Both the position numbers and the translations under genes were made by a program. A model generated the notes under the pieces. It was not told the DNA's origin, did no database searches, and was given only the letters and a program-made list of their open reading frames with translations. Positions 38,501 through 50,876 of a stretch of DNA of 64,000 bases are shown here, piece by piece. The DNA is taken from positions 74,749,260 to 74,813,259 of the forward strand of contig NC_065530.1 in the NCBI RefSeq assembly GCF_020184175.1. Direction: 5' to 3'. How positions within the stretch are numbered: the first letter of the stretch is position 1; the number at the start of each line of letters is the position of its first letter. Source of the DNA: Aphis gossypii (taxonomy: Eukaryota > Arthropoda > Insecta > Hemiptera > Aphididae).

Positions 38501-41500
38501 GGATGTTCAAATTCTGTCTAAAAAAAAACAGATGTAATATGTGCTGCTCTGTGATTATTAGGGGAGTATTCATAATAAAATATAAGCTTTTACTACCATT
38601 GGCAATATGCTAGCTTGTAGTAAATATCCCTTTCCTTTTTTTTTTTTACTTTCCATTTCAATAGGGTGTTTCAATGGAGTATGCATTTTCCCCCTTAGTA
38701 TGAATTGCATAGCCTTTGAGTTAAGTATGAATTCTGTATTTCTTGGCATTTCTATTTCATTTTTGCAAAATGTAATAAATAATGTTTAATTATTATTTGT
38801 GTTATTTTAAATAACAATTAACTATGAACAATATAAACATAATATATCGTTCAAAACGCTCTGATACACTTTCATCATTATTAAATGATGCTGCAACTAC
38901 GGTTCATGAAACTTGTGATAATTCACAGTATAAATTAAACCGTTTAGCTAATATTAATAACAATGTTAGCACATGTTCTTGTATGTTACACCTAGTTTTG
39001 CTTCAGGTAAACATATTTCATCGTTTTATTTTTTTTTAATTCTATATAATAATTACCCAACAGTTATGTATTGTTAATAATTTTAAATCAAAGATTTAGA
39101 TCGATAATTGTTAATTTATAATGTAGTTGTATACTTAAATGTAATATATTATACACATACTCAATAATAATACATCAATACTTAATGATATAATTCGTTC
39201 TTATTAAAATGTTTATAATTATACCTTTAACTTAAAGTTTAAAGTGCCATTATAATAATTATATTACTGTGCTGTTTTGAAAATAAAAATTAATTAATAT
39301 TAAAATTAAAAATACAAATACAAATTTATTGGTACCTAGTTAATCTGTACCTTTTGAATAATGATTGAGACAATGAGAATATGATTATAAAGTATAATTT
39401 ACTTACTTAGTAATAGTTGACACTCTTTTGTCATTTAGGAAATTGCTGCATTAAGAAAAGAACTAAGTCAAACACGTGACCAATTAGCTGCAAGAGATGA
39501 AGAAATTGCCGAATTAAAAGCTGAAAGAAGCAATACAAGAGTATATATTTAATAATTCTATCATTTAAAATATTAACTAATATTTTAACTTTTTTAATTT
39601 TAGTTGCTATTAGAACATTTGGAAAGTTTAGTATCTAGACATGAAAGGTCAATACGATCAACTGTCATTAAAAGGCAGACAAATCAAAATCCACAAGCTT
39701 ATTCGGGTGTTTCCAGTGAAGTAGAAGTTTTAAAAGCACTTAAAAGTCTTTTTGAACATCATAAAGCTCTTGATGAGAAAGTAAGTATCAAAAATAATTA
39801 TTTGTATTATACAATGTGTTATTGATTACTTAAATCTATTAAAATTTATCTTAAGTTAATTTGTTAATTATTTATTGGTTAATTTTATTTTTATAAACAG
39901 GTAAGGGATAGATTAAGGTATGCTCTAGAAGCCAATGCTAAACTTGAAGAGAAACTAGAAAGCACTATGCAAGAGGTATTAATAATTAAATTATCAACTT
40001 TATTTAGATTTTAATATTTTATTTTATACTTAACAAATTTTATAGCTTGATGTGTTAAAATCTGGTGGTAAAACGGAAGATGATTCCATTACCCAAGAAA
40101 ATGGAAGTTCTGATAATGTGGATGGCTCTTGTTCTCAACCTCATGCTATAAAAGTAATTTTCGTTTTATTATTAATTGACATTTATCTAATAGCTGATAA
40201 ATTATTATTTTACATTTATTTTTATAAAATCAAGTTTTAGATTGTAGATATGCACTTTTTTATGAAAATAATTTTTGTATACAATCACATGACCCTAATT
40301 AGTAAATAGATGTATTATTAAATTAGTTAATTTTAGATAAAATACAATATATAGCATTTAGAAAAGGTAGGTAGTATTAAATCAATATAGCAATTCATTT
40401 GTATAAGGTATGAAATAAATATTCTTTGCATATGGGTAAATTTAAAAGGCATGGATATTATTTTTATTAGATTAAAAAGTAACTATTATCGTTGTTAAAC
40501 ATAAATCTATGTGTGTTAATTAAATATTTATTTGTATAGAGACATAGAGTAATTTACTTTGATTTAAAAGGTTAAAATTAAAATCTTTGAAAATTGTATC
40601 TAATAAATCTAAAAAGAATGTAGTTTTTGACATTTTCTCATTGTTTTTTTATTTTTAATATTTTAGAAAATAATGTGAAAATTGTAATTTTTATTTAATT
40701 TATTTCAATTTATTTTCCCACTACTCTTATTCCTTGATCTATTTTAAGACATTATTTTATTTTATCATTAATTTTGTTTATAATTAAGTCTATGAATAAT
40801 TGTTGATTACATAATACCCCAACCTTTTTCATGTTTTTTTTATATTATATAGTTAACTTTAAGCATGATTTAATTTTTTTTATTTTTTGTATGTAATCAC
40901 GTTCTAGAATAAAAACTTAGATTCGATCTTCAAGATTGAAGAAAATTTCTAATAGAACATTTTATCTTGTTAATACTTATGAGAAATATAAGTAGGAAAT
41001 TCTCATTACTTAATAATCGTAAAATACATAGTAAAAATAGAATTATTTACACAACACTGGTTTTTGACGAAATTGATTTTATATTTTAGTAGCTATTATG
41101 AAAAGAATAATATGCTATAGAGACTTGATATTTTAACCAAATAGTTAATATAATTTTCTATATATTTTGTCTTATTTTAAGCTATTCATAGACATGAAAT
41201 ATTTTTTATTTTTCAATTTATATTATAACATCATTGTTTCCCCATTAAAAACATCAAGTACAAAATTCCTCATAAGCTGTTCTTATAATAGTTAAAAATA
41301 GGTACCTTAAAAACTTTTCATTGCCATTTCATAATGTTTGTTCATTTGGTCAGTTGCGGGTATGAGGTTCCATCTTTTGTAGTTTTTTCACTAAATTATG
41401 TTTATGTACTCCCAATACCTTGACAAATACTTACTAAAACAATCAAATGTCCAGTTTAGATACCATATCCACTCAGTATTCTTTAATTGTCGATCCAATT

Positions 41501-44500
41501 TTTAATTTATCTACTATTATAAGCTTATTAGTTACCAGTATTTTCCTTAGTGTCTGGAAAATAAGTTCCATAACTCCGGTGTCATTATCTGATTACCTGT
41601 TAAATTTCTAAAATGATTGGCCCATATCAATAATACTGCATCATGGTTAATAATGTTATACCTGAGCAGCACAATTTTAGGACTAGTAAGTTGATCATTA
41701 CCGGTTAGGTTAGATTAACAGCAATTATAAATTATAATATCTTTTTATTATATTAAGCTGTATTTTACTTTTTTCATTTAATTTTCTTTTTTTTATGTAT
41801 ACAATATACATATATTAAAAATAAATTAATATAATATAGTTACTTGCAGTAATATTAATACTTACTATTGTTTCCCTTTAATTAACCATTTAATTAAAAA
41901 AAAAAAACTACCCATTATAGTAAAATACTCATTGACAAAGTTCACTCAAAAACTAATGTATAACAGAACAAGTTATCTTTTATTTTTTTATTTACTTTTA
42001 AGCTACTATATAAATATATCCTCACTATCCCAAAATAATATATATATCAAATACTTAAATCTTAAATTTTATTTTAGTTGATTTTTACATTTTACTTGAA
42101 CATTTTTTTCGTATAAATATATTAATTGGGTGTGTATTATATTTTTTATTATGATAAATTAGTTTATTTAGTTTAATAATATGCTAGCATGAGTATTTTT
42201 AAGCATTTTGTGTAAAGTGATTGATTTGCATGTCAGAATAGAACACTGAATGGTCACATTGATGAAACTACTAAGTATGCACAAGATGAAAAACTAGTCA
42301 ACACACACATGGACAATTGTCTTAATAATAGTATTGATCAAGAGGTTTGTCAAAATAAAAAACATAACATTGCTTAATGAACAAATTTAAAAATGAACTT
42401 TAAAAATAATAATAAAATGTTTAACTTAGAATTCTGAGTATGGCACTTGGAAAATGAATGAATTATCAAGTCGAGTTTCTGAATTAGAGGATTCACTCTC
42501 AAAAACACAGCGAGAACTTCATAAATCTCAAGAAAATAGTAATAATTTACATCATGAATTAAGAGAAAATATTTCTATCAAAGAAGAACAGGTAAATAGA
42601 GGTTATTTTTCATGTCGTATTATTTAATGTTAATTATGTATTTTTAATTTTATATTCTATAGGAAGAACGGATAAGTTCCTTGGAAAAAAAATACATGAA
42701 TTTACAACGTGAATCTACCTCATTGCATGATTTAAATGATAAATTAGAGCAAGAACTTAGGCATAAGGAAGCTCACTTAAAAGTATGTATGATGTTCCCT
42801 TTAATATATATAATTTTTAATTTTACAATTACATTTTTTCAGTTACAAGAAGAAAAGACACGTGCAACTCATGAAAAGTTAGAATTATGTGAACAGAAAT
42901 TGGCACAATTTGCAACTCTACCTGAGATTGAACAAGAATTAAAACAGCGAATGGAAGCCCTTACCCAGGTAAGGGCTCAGGTACGAGATTCGTTCAACAG
43001 ATCAAACTTTTTCTCAATTTTATTCTTTTTGTTTTTCTCACCCAACCTGTTGTCGAACTCGTATTATTTATTAGTTTAGACTAGTCATAGTACTTTTAAT
43101 ATTCAATTTTTATTGAGTCTTGAATACCTTTTTACTTCTATTTATGCTTTAAGCACGATTTCCTGCTATTTTTACAACTAAATATATTTTTTACTTGATG
43201 CATATCTTAAAATATAAGTTAGTGTACATATGCAAGATGGTTTACTGTGTTTTATTGTTTATTTACATGTTATAATAAAGAAAAACACCTTTTGAATATA
43301 TTTTCATATATAAGTAGGATAATTATTGTTTAGATATATTTTGCTAATATTTCAAAATATATTAATAATTGTATGATTTTTATTTAGTAAGAATTTAAAC
43401 TACATATTATCTTGTCTCCGTCGTACACACATACAACATGGCAAATGTTCGATCACCAGTTTCAATAGTGTGCTGTTAGTTTTGATATTAGAGTGAATTG
43501 ACCTATTAATAAATTTAAAGATCAAATTATTATTTAGAGCAAAGGTCTCCAACCTTTTTTTACAGCTATCCCAAACTGAAATATGTTTTTTCATTGCGGG
43601 CCAAGCATATTTTAAGAAATGAGAAAGTAATGAAATTGAAGAATAGATAATGTATACTAATATATTATTTTCAAAACAAATTAGCTTGGGTGGGCCATAG
43701 ATTGGAGACACCTGGTTTGAGGCCCTCCATATAGCTTTTTATTGATATTATTTTTAAGTAAGTTATGATCATTTTAAAATGTACAGTTTCTAAAATGTCG
43801 TAACTTAAAAAAATAATAATAATACAAATAAAAGTCTATGTGGAGCCCTAAATAATCTTACCAATAAATTTTATGATAGTTCAATCAATTCATTCTAATA
43901 TCAAAACTAAAAATACACTATTGAAACTGGTAAACGAACATTTAAATTGTTTATGGGTGTAAGACGGAGAACACATGTGGGTATGACATCCTCTTAATAG
44001 AGATACCCATATTTGTATTCAAAGCTTAAGGTTAAATTATTATTTAAAAGTAGAATTATACTACCACCTGTACATTTGTACCAAACAGTATTGTTACTAT
44101 GTTGTTCCAACAAATTATAGAATCAAATGTTATAACTTACAACTAGGTAATCCAAAATTAGGTTCTAAATCATCTATTTTCAAAATGATATAAAATATAA
44201 TATTTTTGTTCTTTTAAATAAATTGTATAGATTAGATACAATCTAAAATTTTAATCACTAAAAAATGGCTGTTAATATATAAAAGCTTTTGATAGTAATT
44301 TTCTATTTCTCATCATTGAATAATCATTTGAAAATATTATTCAAATCAGATTATCTATAAACCATATAAACTTTACTTTGTTTGCACAAACAAATGTTTA
44401 TTCTTCTATACTCTTTTTGCTGAAAGATGATGATTGCTTACCTATCACAACTACCTAGTAAACAGAGTATACTATCACATTATTTCTGTTATTGGCAGAT

Positions 44501-47500
44501 TTTTGTTTACAATAAATTTGAAATATAAGAAAAAGTAAAAAGGATTTAAAATCTCATATACTTATTACTTAAAAAATTATATACACAAAATCTTAATATC
44601 AAATATATTTATAGAGTAAATAATTAAAATCAATTTTTAAAATTTAATACTTAAAAAATGATTTACATTTTAATTATTGCTAGTTAATATTGAATTGAAA
44701 AAAAAAATTACAATTGAATGTTTGAATATTATTCATTCACTTTTATTATTATGCTAGCTTTATATGTTATACAATTTGTATTGAAATAAATAAATAAAAT
44801 TAATGCAAAATTATTTTAGGCTCAAGAAAGACATGGTACTGCTGAAGATCGTATTCAAAGATTAGAATCGCAGGTAGAAGAGAAAAATGCTGAAGTAATG
44901 AGAGTCAATCAAAGACTAAAAATGAATGAAGAACATAATACAAGACTTTCAGCTACAGTTGACAAATTATTATCAGGTTATTATATTATACATTATATAT
45001 ATATATATATATTTATATTTATTATATATTTTTGTTATAAACGTTTTAGAATCTAATGAACGACTTCAAGTACATTTGAAAGAGCGCATGCATGCTTTAG
45101 AAGAGAAAAACATGCTGACACAAGAACTAGAAAAGTGTCGTAAACTAGTCGAAGAAATTCAAACAGAAAAGGTTTATTTGTGAAATATAATGTTAGGTAT
45201 ATCATAAACATAAATTTTAAATATTTTAAATCAATTTTAGACTGAATTATTAAAAGAACTTGGAAAAGCGCGTATGGAAATTGATAACATTAAAAGGCAA
45301 ATGCTTCAACAGGAGATCGCTTTTAATATTCAACAGACTGATGCATTAACAAGGTTAGGGTATAATTACATTTTCTTTATTTAATATATATATATATACA
45401 TAACATGCAATTTGTAGGAGTTTGTCTCCTGGTGGTCCTGATCAAGGGAGTTTTGTACAAAGTTCTAGTCAACATTCAAACTTTGATACTCATTCATTAT
45501 CACGTAGATCAATGAAAACTAGAATGTCTCCAATGGAATCAAACCATGCAAAGGTACTTAAGTGTATAATTTTTTTTTTTTTTTTTTTGTACTTATAGTT
45601 ATCCAAAAAAAAGTCAACCTATAAAAACTTAATATACTTTATATTTTATAACTTGTTATACTTATTTATTCATTCAGTGAAACTTCTAAGTACTGGACAA
45701 TCTCAGTCGTTAAATTTTTGTTTATTATGTGGAGATGCCCACTATTAGAGGTGTCTATATTAAATTTTTTAATTTTGAATTGTGGGAAGAATATTATAAA
45801 TATTATTAGAATGTACCAATATAGATATTTTAAAATGTGTCTTTTTTAGGAATGGGAAAAATTACAACAAGCCCACGTCTTAGCTAATGTACAGCAAGCA
45901 TTTGATGCTTCTAGTGATGTAGATATGGATGGTGGTGATGATGATCTAGATGATGAGCCAGGCATGTATTGTGATACAGGCGAACCGCTATCTCCTTCAG
46001 CAGCAGATGCTCAGACATTAGCTCTGATGTTACAAGAACAACTAGATGCAATCAATACAGAGATAAGACTAATTCAAGCTGAAAAACAAAATACCGAAGC
46101 CCGAGCAGAAGAACTTGAATCCAGAGTTGGTAGCATGGAACATGTTAACCTATTATCTAGAAATCGTAATTATGATCGACAGTCACCTCCTGCTAGTGGC
46201 CGGTCTACTCCTCAGAGAGAATATTTACATAAATATCACTCTGTAAGTAAAATAATTTTGTACAATATTATTCGTAAACCCACAAATAATTAATACATAA
46301 TCTTTTTTATCATCGTAATTTTGAGTGATTTAGAAATATAGAAGTATTGATTGGTTTTATTATTATATTTTTCTATTAACTTTTTGTTTTTGATTAAAAG
46401 TCATCATGTTAATAATTTACAGAAAAAAAGATAGTTTCTATTTATAAAAAAAAAAAAAAAAAAAAAACGGTATTGCTACAAGGCACTCTTTAAATGGTAG
46501 AAAAATATTTATGGATTTTAAAATATGAGCCTTAAATATAGTTAAAAGTTCCAAAATATAGAATTTGGCTCTAAGTCAAGTTGTAACCTGGACCCTGGTT
46601 CCGTATTATATGCATTGTATAGCTCTTAAAAATCTTGATTTTATAAGATTCCTGTGTTGTTGGAAATTTAAGGCAGTTTAAAAGATTTGAGCTTAAGTTT
46701 TTATGCTTTACCAGTTATCTATTTATATTAATTCCTTCCATGCCACATAGTTATGACCTAATTTCTAATATAGTTGGCATTTATCTTCTTTGGCTAAGCA
46801 TAGGTATACTGTGTATATTAAGTAATAAGTTTCTTGTTGGTGTTTTAATAAAAAACGTTGGGTTGTCAGATCTTTTATTGTTGATTTGTTTCAATTTTTA
46901 AGGTATCACTACATTTTTCTTGGTCTACTGTTTGCTTATGTTCCATATCCTATCACCTATAAATTAAGTGTTCCTCTAAGACTAATGATGTCAAGTGCTA
47001 ATACAGTTTTTACTTTTAATATTTTATTTGAGTTATATAGTATATGCTATAAACTTACATTGTTTGTCATACTTCATGTATAAAAGATTTACTCTATCTG
47101 TAATATATATTAATAAAATAACAATATATATTACATACATTTTTAGCTTCAGCTTAATGAGGAAGATGACATGGGTATTCCATCAACACAAGATAATAAC
47201 GGAGCAGCTAGTCCATTAACAGCACGTTCAATGCGATTAGAGCGAGTGGCTCAAGCCTTAGCTCATAGTCAAGAAGAACTGCGCAGGTTAGTTTAACAAT
47301 TCTTAAATAGTTAAAATAAAAAAAAAAATGATTTACTAAATTTATAATATGCTAATCATTTTTTATAGGCGTGCTGGCATCAATACTGTTCCTTCTACAT
47401 TAAATATGATAAATTATAACTCTTCATCATTAAGGTATGTGTATTGCAGTAATTTTAATTTACTTATTTGATTAGACATATTAAATATGGTTAAAAGCCA

Positions 47501-49422
47501 TGTAGTACTAGGCATATTATTTCATATTATGTATCATATTATATTGTACATATACTTACAACCCATATTTCATTATTTAATGTACAGGCACGCAAGCCAA
47601 ATAAAAACACGGTATTTATGTTTTGAGGTTAAATCTTTTTTTCATAATTTTTATGTTTCATTCATGTTAAATTAACTAATGTAATGTTCATAAAATGAAT
47701 AGATAAATCATTTCCTTGTATATACATTAAAATCATTAAATGTGAGCTGTATATGCCCTCCTTAGTGCTTTTTAGTTATTTGTAGTAGCCGTTGGTTTGG
47801 GTTTGTAATATAGGGGTGCCAGTGGGTTTTCTACGCCTCCATCACCGTTGTCCTCTCGTCACAGCAGTCAAGATTCTTTGCACCATGGTCCGACATTGAT
47901 GGGTCAAACTGGTACTAGTCTGTCAAGTATATCCAGTGCATTCAGTGTCTCTCAAATGCAATCATACCATCATACATTGCCCTCATCTGCATCTGTAGCA
48001 GCGCAAAAAAAAAAAGGAATAAAGTCATCTCTTGGACGATTCTTTAGTAAAAAAGAAAAGGTATTGAACTTACTTATTGTAATCAAATTTTATATTTATG
48101 TATATATATATATTTATATATTTATAGCAAGGAAAAGGCAAAGAGGGCATGGGTATGTTGGGTCACATGTCTTCTTCTGATATGTCACTGGCCAGTTCCT
48201 ATGCTGGAGATGATACTTCTAGTCTATGTAGTGCAAGTTTAGGACAGAAAGGTGATTTTGATAGAAGAAAAAAGAAAAAGTAAGTATTGTTAAATTGATT
48301 ATCTATTTAATGGTTATTGCTTGTCTAATACTTCTATTACTTTCTATACTTCTAGGCATGAATTACTCGAAGAAGCAATGAAAGCTGGAACTCCTTTTGC
48401 TTTATGGAATGGACCAACTATAGTAGCTTGGTTAGAATTATGGGTTGGAATGCCAGCATGGTATGTGGCAGCTTGCAGAGCTAATGTTAAGTCTGGAGCT
48501 ATAATGAGTGCTTTATCGGATACTGAAATTCAAAGAGAGATTGGAATAAGCAATCCATTACATCGCCTAAAGCTTAGATTAGCCATTCAGGAGATGGTGT
48601 CTTTGACAAGTCCATCAGCTCCAGCAAAATCTCTTCGTTCAACATTAGCTTTCGGTGATATGAATCATGAATGGGTTGGAAACTATTGGTTACCATCATT
48701 GGGATTACCACAATATCGATCTACATTTATGGAATGTCTTGTTGATGCTAGAATGCTTGATCATCTGACAAAACGTGATTTTAGATCACAATTAAAAATG
48801 CTGGACGGTTTCCATCGGTAAGTTTAAATAATATTTTTATTAGTAAGATTTGTTAGTAATTAATTTTGTATGATTATTCAGACAAGTTTACAATTTGGTA
48901 TAACATGCTTAAAGCGGGTTAATTTTGATCGAAGTCAACTAGAAGATAGACGCCGCATTGCTGAACATGAAACTGTAGACATTTTAGTATGGTCTAATGA
49001 AAGAGTAATTAAATGGATTACTAGTATTGGTTTGAAGGTTCGTATGTTAATACTTAATAGTAATTAAAAAACTTAAATTCAACAATCATGTATGTAATTG
49101 ACAAAAAAAATAAATTTAGGAATATGCTAACAATTTAATTGAATCCGGTGTACATGGTGCTATAATTGCGCTTGACAAGAATTTTGAGTCTAACACACTT
49201 GCTATGGCGCTTCAAATACCTCCACAAAACGCACAAGTATGTTAAAAATTTTATGGATGATTATAATAATAAAAAGAGTAATGTGATTATTTTATATTTT
49301 TATTTAAATTGAAATGTTATTAATAGGCTCGCCAAGTATTAGACACAGAGTTCAATAAACTATTGACCATATCGACAGAACGGAGACTAGACAGTAGTTG
49401 TAGTGATCTTGGAGCCTCCTGA
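26533..49422 (+). CDS. Liprin-alpha: Liprin-alpha (LAR-interacting, active-zone scaffold)
   Basis: Coding exons: 26533-26781, 39439-39540, 39604-39780, 39901-39975, 40046-40153, 42237-42344, 42430-42591, 42663-42782, 42843-42968, 44820-44976, 45050-45171, 45241-45353, 45418-45553, 45850-46242, 47147-47286, 47369-47434, 47814-48060, 48128-48279, 48356-48817, 48887-49037, 49120-49236 and 49327-49422. The phases join without a break to about 1192 residues, the usual family length. The N-terminus MWNMMCDVMPTI and blocks such as LLLEHLESLVSRHERS, VSSEVEVLKALKSLFEHHKA and DAQTLALMLQEQLDAINTEI are hallmark liprin-alpha sequence. The N-terminal half is coiled coil. An acidic segment (VDMDGGDDDLDD) precedes the second conserved block, and KKKGIKSSLGRFFSKKEK precedes the SAM region. 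Three SAM domains follow at about 935-1000 (LWVGMPAWYVAACRANVKSG), 1020-1075 (SLGLPQYRSTFMECLVDARM) and 1100-1175 (WITSIGLKEYANNLIESGVH). In other animals the protein organises presynaptic active zones and binds LAR-type phosphatases, kinesin-3 and RIM. Oddities: the 48817/48887 junction and a short C-terminus (see findings). The start is the first ATG after the 26457 acceptor. Confidence 0.95.
26921..27355. mobile_element. Long-armed foldback MITE in liprin-alpha intron 1
   Basis: About 435 bp, nearly all inverted repeat: roughly 200-bp arms around a short centre near 27140. The ends read TTAAGAGGAC and GTCCTCTTAA, so the target duplication is TTAA or TA. This would fit piggyBac or Tc1/mariner-type mobilisation. 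Inner blocks include GTATGCTGTTAGTTTTGAT and AAAAGGCTACG. Related copies are at 43408-43996 and, as an end only, 24799-24832. Confidence 0.85.
34010..34748. mobile_element. DNA transposon remnant with GTAAGTTCCCACACG termini
   Basis: 739 bp bounded by GGGC...GTAAGTTCCCACACG at the left and its complement CGTGTGGGAACTTAC...GCCC at the right. A 7-bp GTTCCTA duplication flanks it (34003-34009 and 34749-34755). The GTAAGTTCCCACAC motif is repeated once more inside each end (34052-34065; complement near 34670-34684), so the ends carry subterminal repeats like the MULE-like element at 22975. The interior is AT-rich with no surviving protein. The GGGC start and subterminal repeats suggest a MULE-like class, but this is inference. 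Confidence 0.72.
35291..35464. mobile_element. hAT-type MITE
   Basis: 174 bp with perfect 11-bp inverted ends TAAGGCCGTAA / TTACGGCCTTA. The flanking 8-mers TTAACTAT and TTAACTTT match at seven of eight positions. A G-run (GGGGGGG) follows the left end and a GGGGAGGGGG stretch precedes the right end. Confidence 0.75.
36229..36485. mobile_element. hAT-type MITE
   Basis: 257 bp from CAGTAGCGTACGCAGG to TGCGTACGCCACTG (one mismatch in the inverted ends), flanked by perfect 8-bp ATTTTCAG duplications (36221-36228 and 36486-36493). It is non-coding. Confidence 0.9.
40154..42236 (+). other. Liprin-alpha intron between exons 5 and 6
   Basis: About 2.1 kb, AT-rich. The block at about 41220-41700 is less AT-rich than its surroundings and may be an old transposon remnant, but no motif was recognised. 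No further exon is supported. The region between conserved coiled-coil blocks is variable in this family, so a missed small or alternative exon is possible. Confidence 0.5.
43408..43996. mobile_element. Second copy of the foldback MITE, interrupted
   Basis: It shares TTTTGATATTAGAGTGAATT, AAGTTATGATCATTTTAAAA and the right end CATCCTCTTAA with the element at 26921-27355. The arms have diverged, and the left terminus is worn beyond GTCTCCGTC at 43414. It is split by a 175-bp hAT-type MITE at 43540-43714. Confidence 0.82.
43540..43714. mobile_element. hAT-type MITE nested in the foldback MITE
   Basis: 175 bp, left end CAAAGGTCTCCAACC, right end the complement of CAGGTGTCTCCAATC. The flanks ATTTAGAG and GTTTGAGG are a worn 8-bp duplication. 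Comparison with the uninterrupted copy at 26921-27355 confirms the insertion point, just after ATTATTATCTAAGG in that copy. Confidence 0.85.
46243..47146 (+). other. Liprin-alpha intron
   Basis: 0.9-kb intron from GTAAGT to a TTTTTAG acceptor, with a poly-A tract of about 20 bases near 46447-46467 that could mark an old retro-insertion or be a simple repeat. Confidence 0.6.
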
Positions 49423-50876
49423 TATTACCCATCCGCCTCTCAAGATTAAAATGAGAGGTGCCGGTGGAATTGACTGTTTTAACTGTGCCGCATCAGCACT
49501 CCTTCAAGTTGTCAAAGCGGCATGGATAGTTATTGCATTTTTAAAAAGCAACATTTTGTTTTGTTTTTTTATTATTATTTTATTTTATCCTTTTAATATT
49601 CTAAGTGGCGTTTTTAAGTTCAAAAATAATTTTTGAAACAATGATTTTTTTTCTGATTGTTAAGTTAAAAAAAAAATTGTTAATGACTCATGGGAAAAAT
49701 TACCATTTAACTAATTCATTAATTTATCGACTTTCGTTCAAACATTTTTTTTCTTTGAATACGTTTTTCATAACGTCTGTTATATGTATAAATTTATTTA
49801 TAAATTTAAAAAAAAAATGTATCTAAGTTAGTTGTCCGTAATAGTTTCCCTAGATGAGAAGGATATAATATTGACCGATTGTGCACAATTTCCGTGAGAT
49901 TACGTACCAAAGTATTGTTTTAAAGTACCATGTGTATACTATTAGCGTTAAGAAATATTTACATAACCATGATGTACTAATTAGTGGAATAAATATGTAA
50001 AAAATTGTTCTAACAAAACCTTATACATGTAACTGCAATGCACAACGTAAATGTATTTATCTCTTCCTTCGCTGTTTTTATTCAGTTTGTTTTAAAACTG
50101 AAATACCTAAAGTAAATTGTATGAGTTTACAGTTTAAATGTTTTTATTTTATTTTATTTTTTATATATATATATATATATATATACATATTATTTTCCTT
50201 CTTTTTTTTTTCTTTTTTTGTTAGTGGCCAGTGTTGTTCATGTATTTTAAATTATTATCCTATCCTGTTGTAGTAAGTAATATTTTAAATATATAATATT
50301 ATTGTATATATATATATTTATTATATAAAATATACATATTATATATTATAATGGTATACATAATTATACACTGTATGAACTGTTTATAATAAAATATAAG
50401 TTTTATCGGTATATAATAATTTATTCCTATAGATTCACCAGTTTGTTATTGTATATTGGTACTGACATTTAGGCCAAATTGTCTAAACTAAATAAAAGTT
50501 ATTGAATTTTTAATCTAGTGTTGTTTGTAATTCAAATCAAAAGTGTTTTCATTGATTAACAAAGTTGAATAATTATTTCCAAATTGTACTATTGGTTGTA
50601 TTTTATTTTTTAAATGATTTCCACTGGATTTCTTAAATGCTGTTTATGGTTGTTTAATATTTGGTGTGTGTACAGCACATTTAAATAAACTGAACTAATT
50701 ACTGTTCAAACATTAGTATTATCTTTAATCAAAAATATATATATTTCTTTTTCCAATGTAACCGTATTCCATAAATGTATTATATTCCATTACTGATTTT
50801 CAGAATGACTATCATAATTGTATTGTGTTCACTGTTCTATAAACAAACACTTTCAACACCGTATTACCGCTTAAGC
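49423..50876 (+). other. Liprin-alpha 3' UTR and downstream DNA
   Basis: Follows the TGA at 49420-49422. The first 90 bases are GC-richer than the rest. An AATAAA at 50491-50496, with a T/GT-rich stretch after it (about 50505-50525), is a good polyadenylation candidate and would give a 3' UTR of roughly 1.1 kb. A TA microsatellite lies at about 50162-50186. The 77-codon frame at 49403-49636 is not considered coding. Confidence 0.55.
50491..50496 (+). terminator. Candidate poly(A) signal for liprin-alpha
   Basis: Canonical AATAAA followed within about 30 bases by a GTGTTGTTTGT downstream element. Several other AATAAA motifs occur in this AT-rich region, so this is only the best-looking one. 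Confidence 0.4.

Larger units (their letters stand above)
26782..39438 (+). other. First coding intron of liprin-alpha (about 12.7 kb)
   Basis: A very long AT-rich intron that holds the MITEs at 26921, 34010, 35291 and 36229. A 71-codon + strand open frame at 38824-39039 (MNNINIIYRSKRSDTLSSLL...) is not recognised and has no clear splice context. A short - strand block at about 31490-31620 reads PIDPIRVRSTIEWKRAMDD and may be a transposon or pseudogene scrap. Intronic enhancers or alternative first exons cannot be excluded. Confidence 0.7.
42969..44819 (+). other. Liprin-alpha intron with nested MITEs
   Basis: A 1.85-kb intron from GTAAGG to a TTATTTTAG acceptor. It contains the diverged MITE at 43408-43996 with a second element inside it. 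A second in-frame GT at 42981-42982 (after VRAQ) could give an alternative donor adding four residues. Confidence 0.65.

Noticed and set aside
38824..39039. 71-codon + strand frame in the liprin-alpha first intron
   Set aside because: Not recognisable, does not match any liprin-alpha block, and no acceptor fits the flanking exon phases. It remains a possible unannotated exon but is not supported.
49403..49636. 77-codon frame overlapping the end of liprin-alpha
   Set aside because: It is out of frame with the SAM-domain exon and runs into low-complexity hydrophobic sequence in the 3' UTR.
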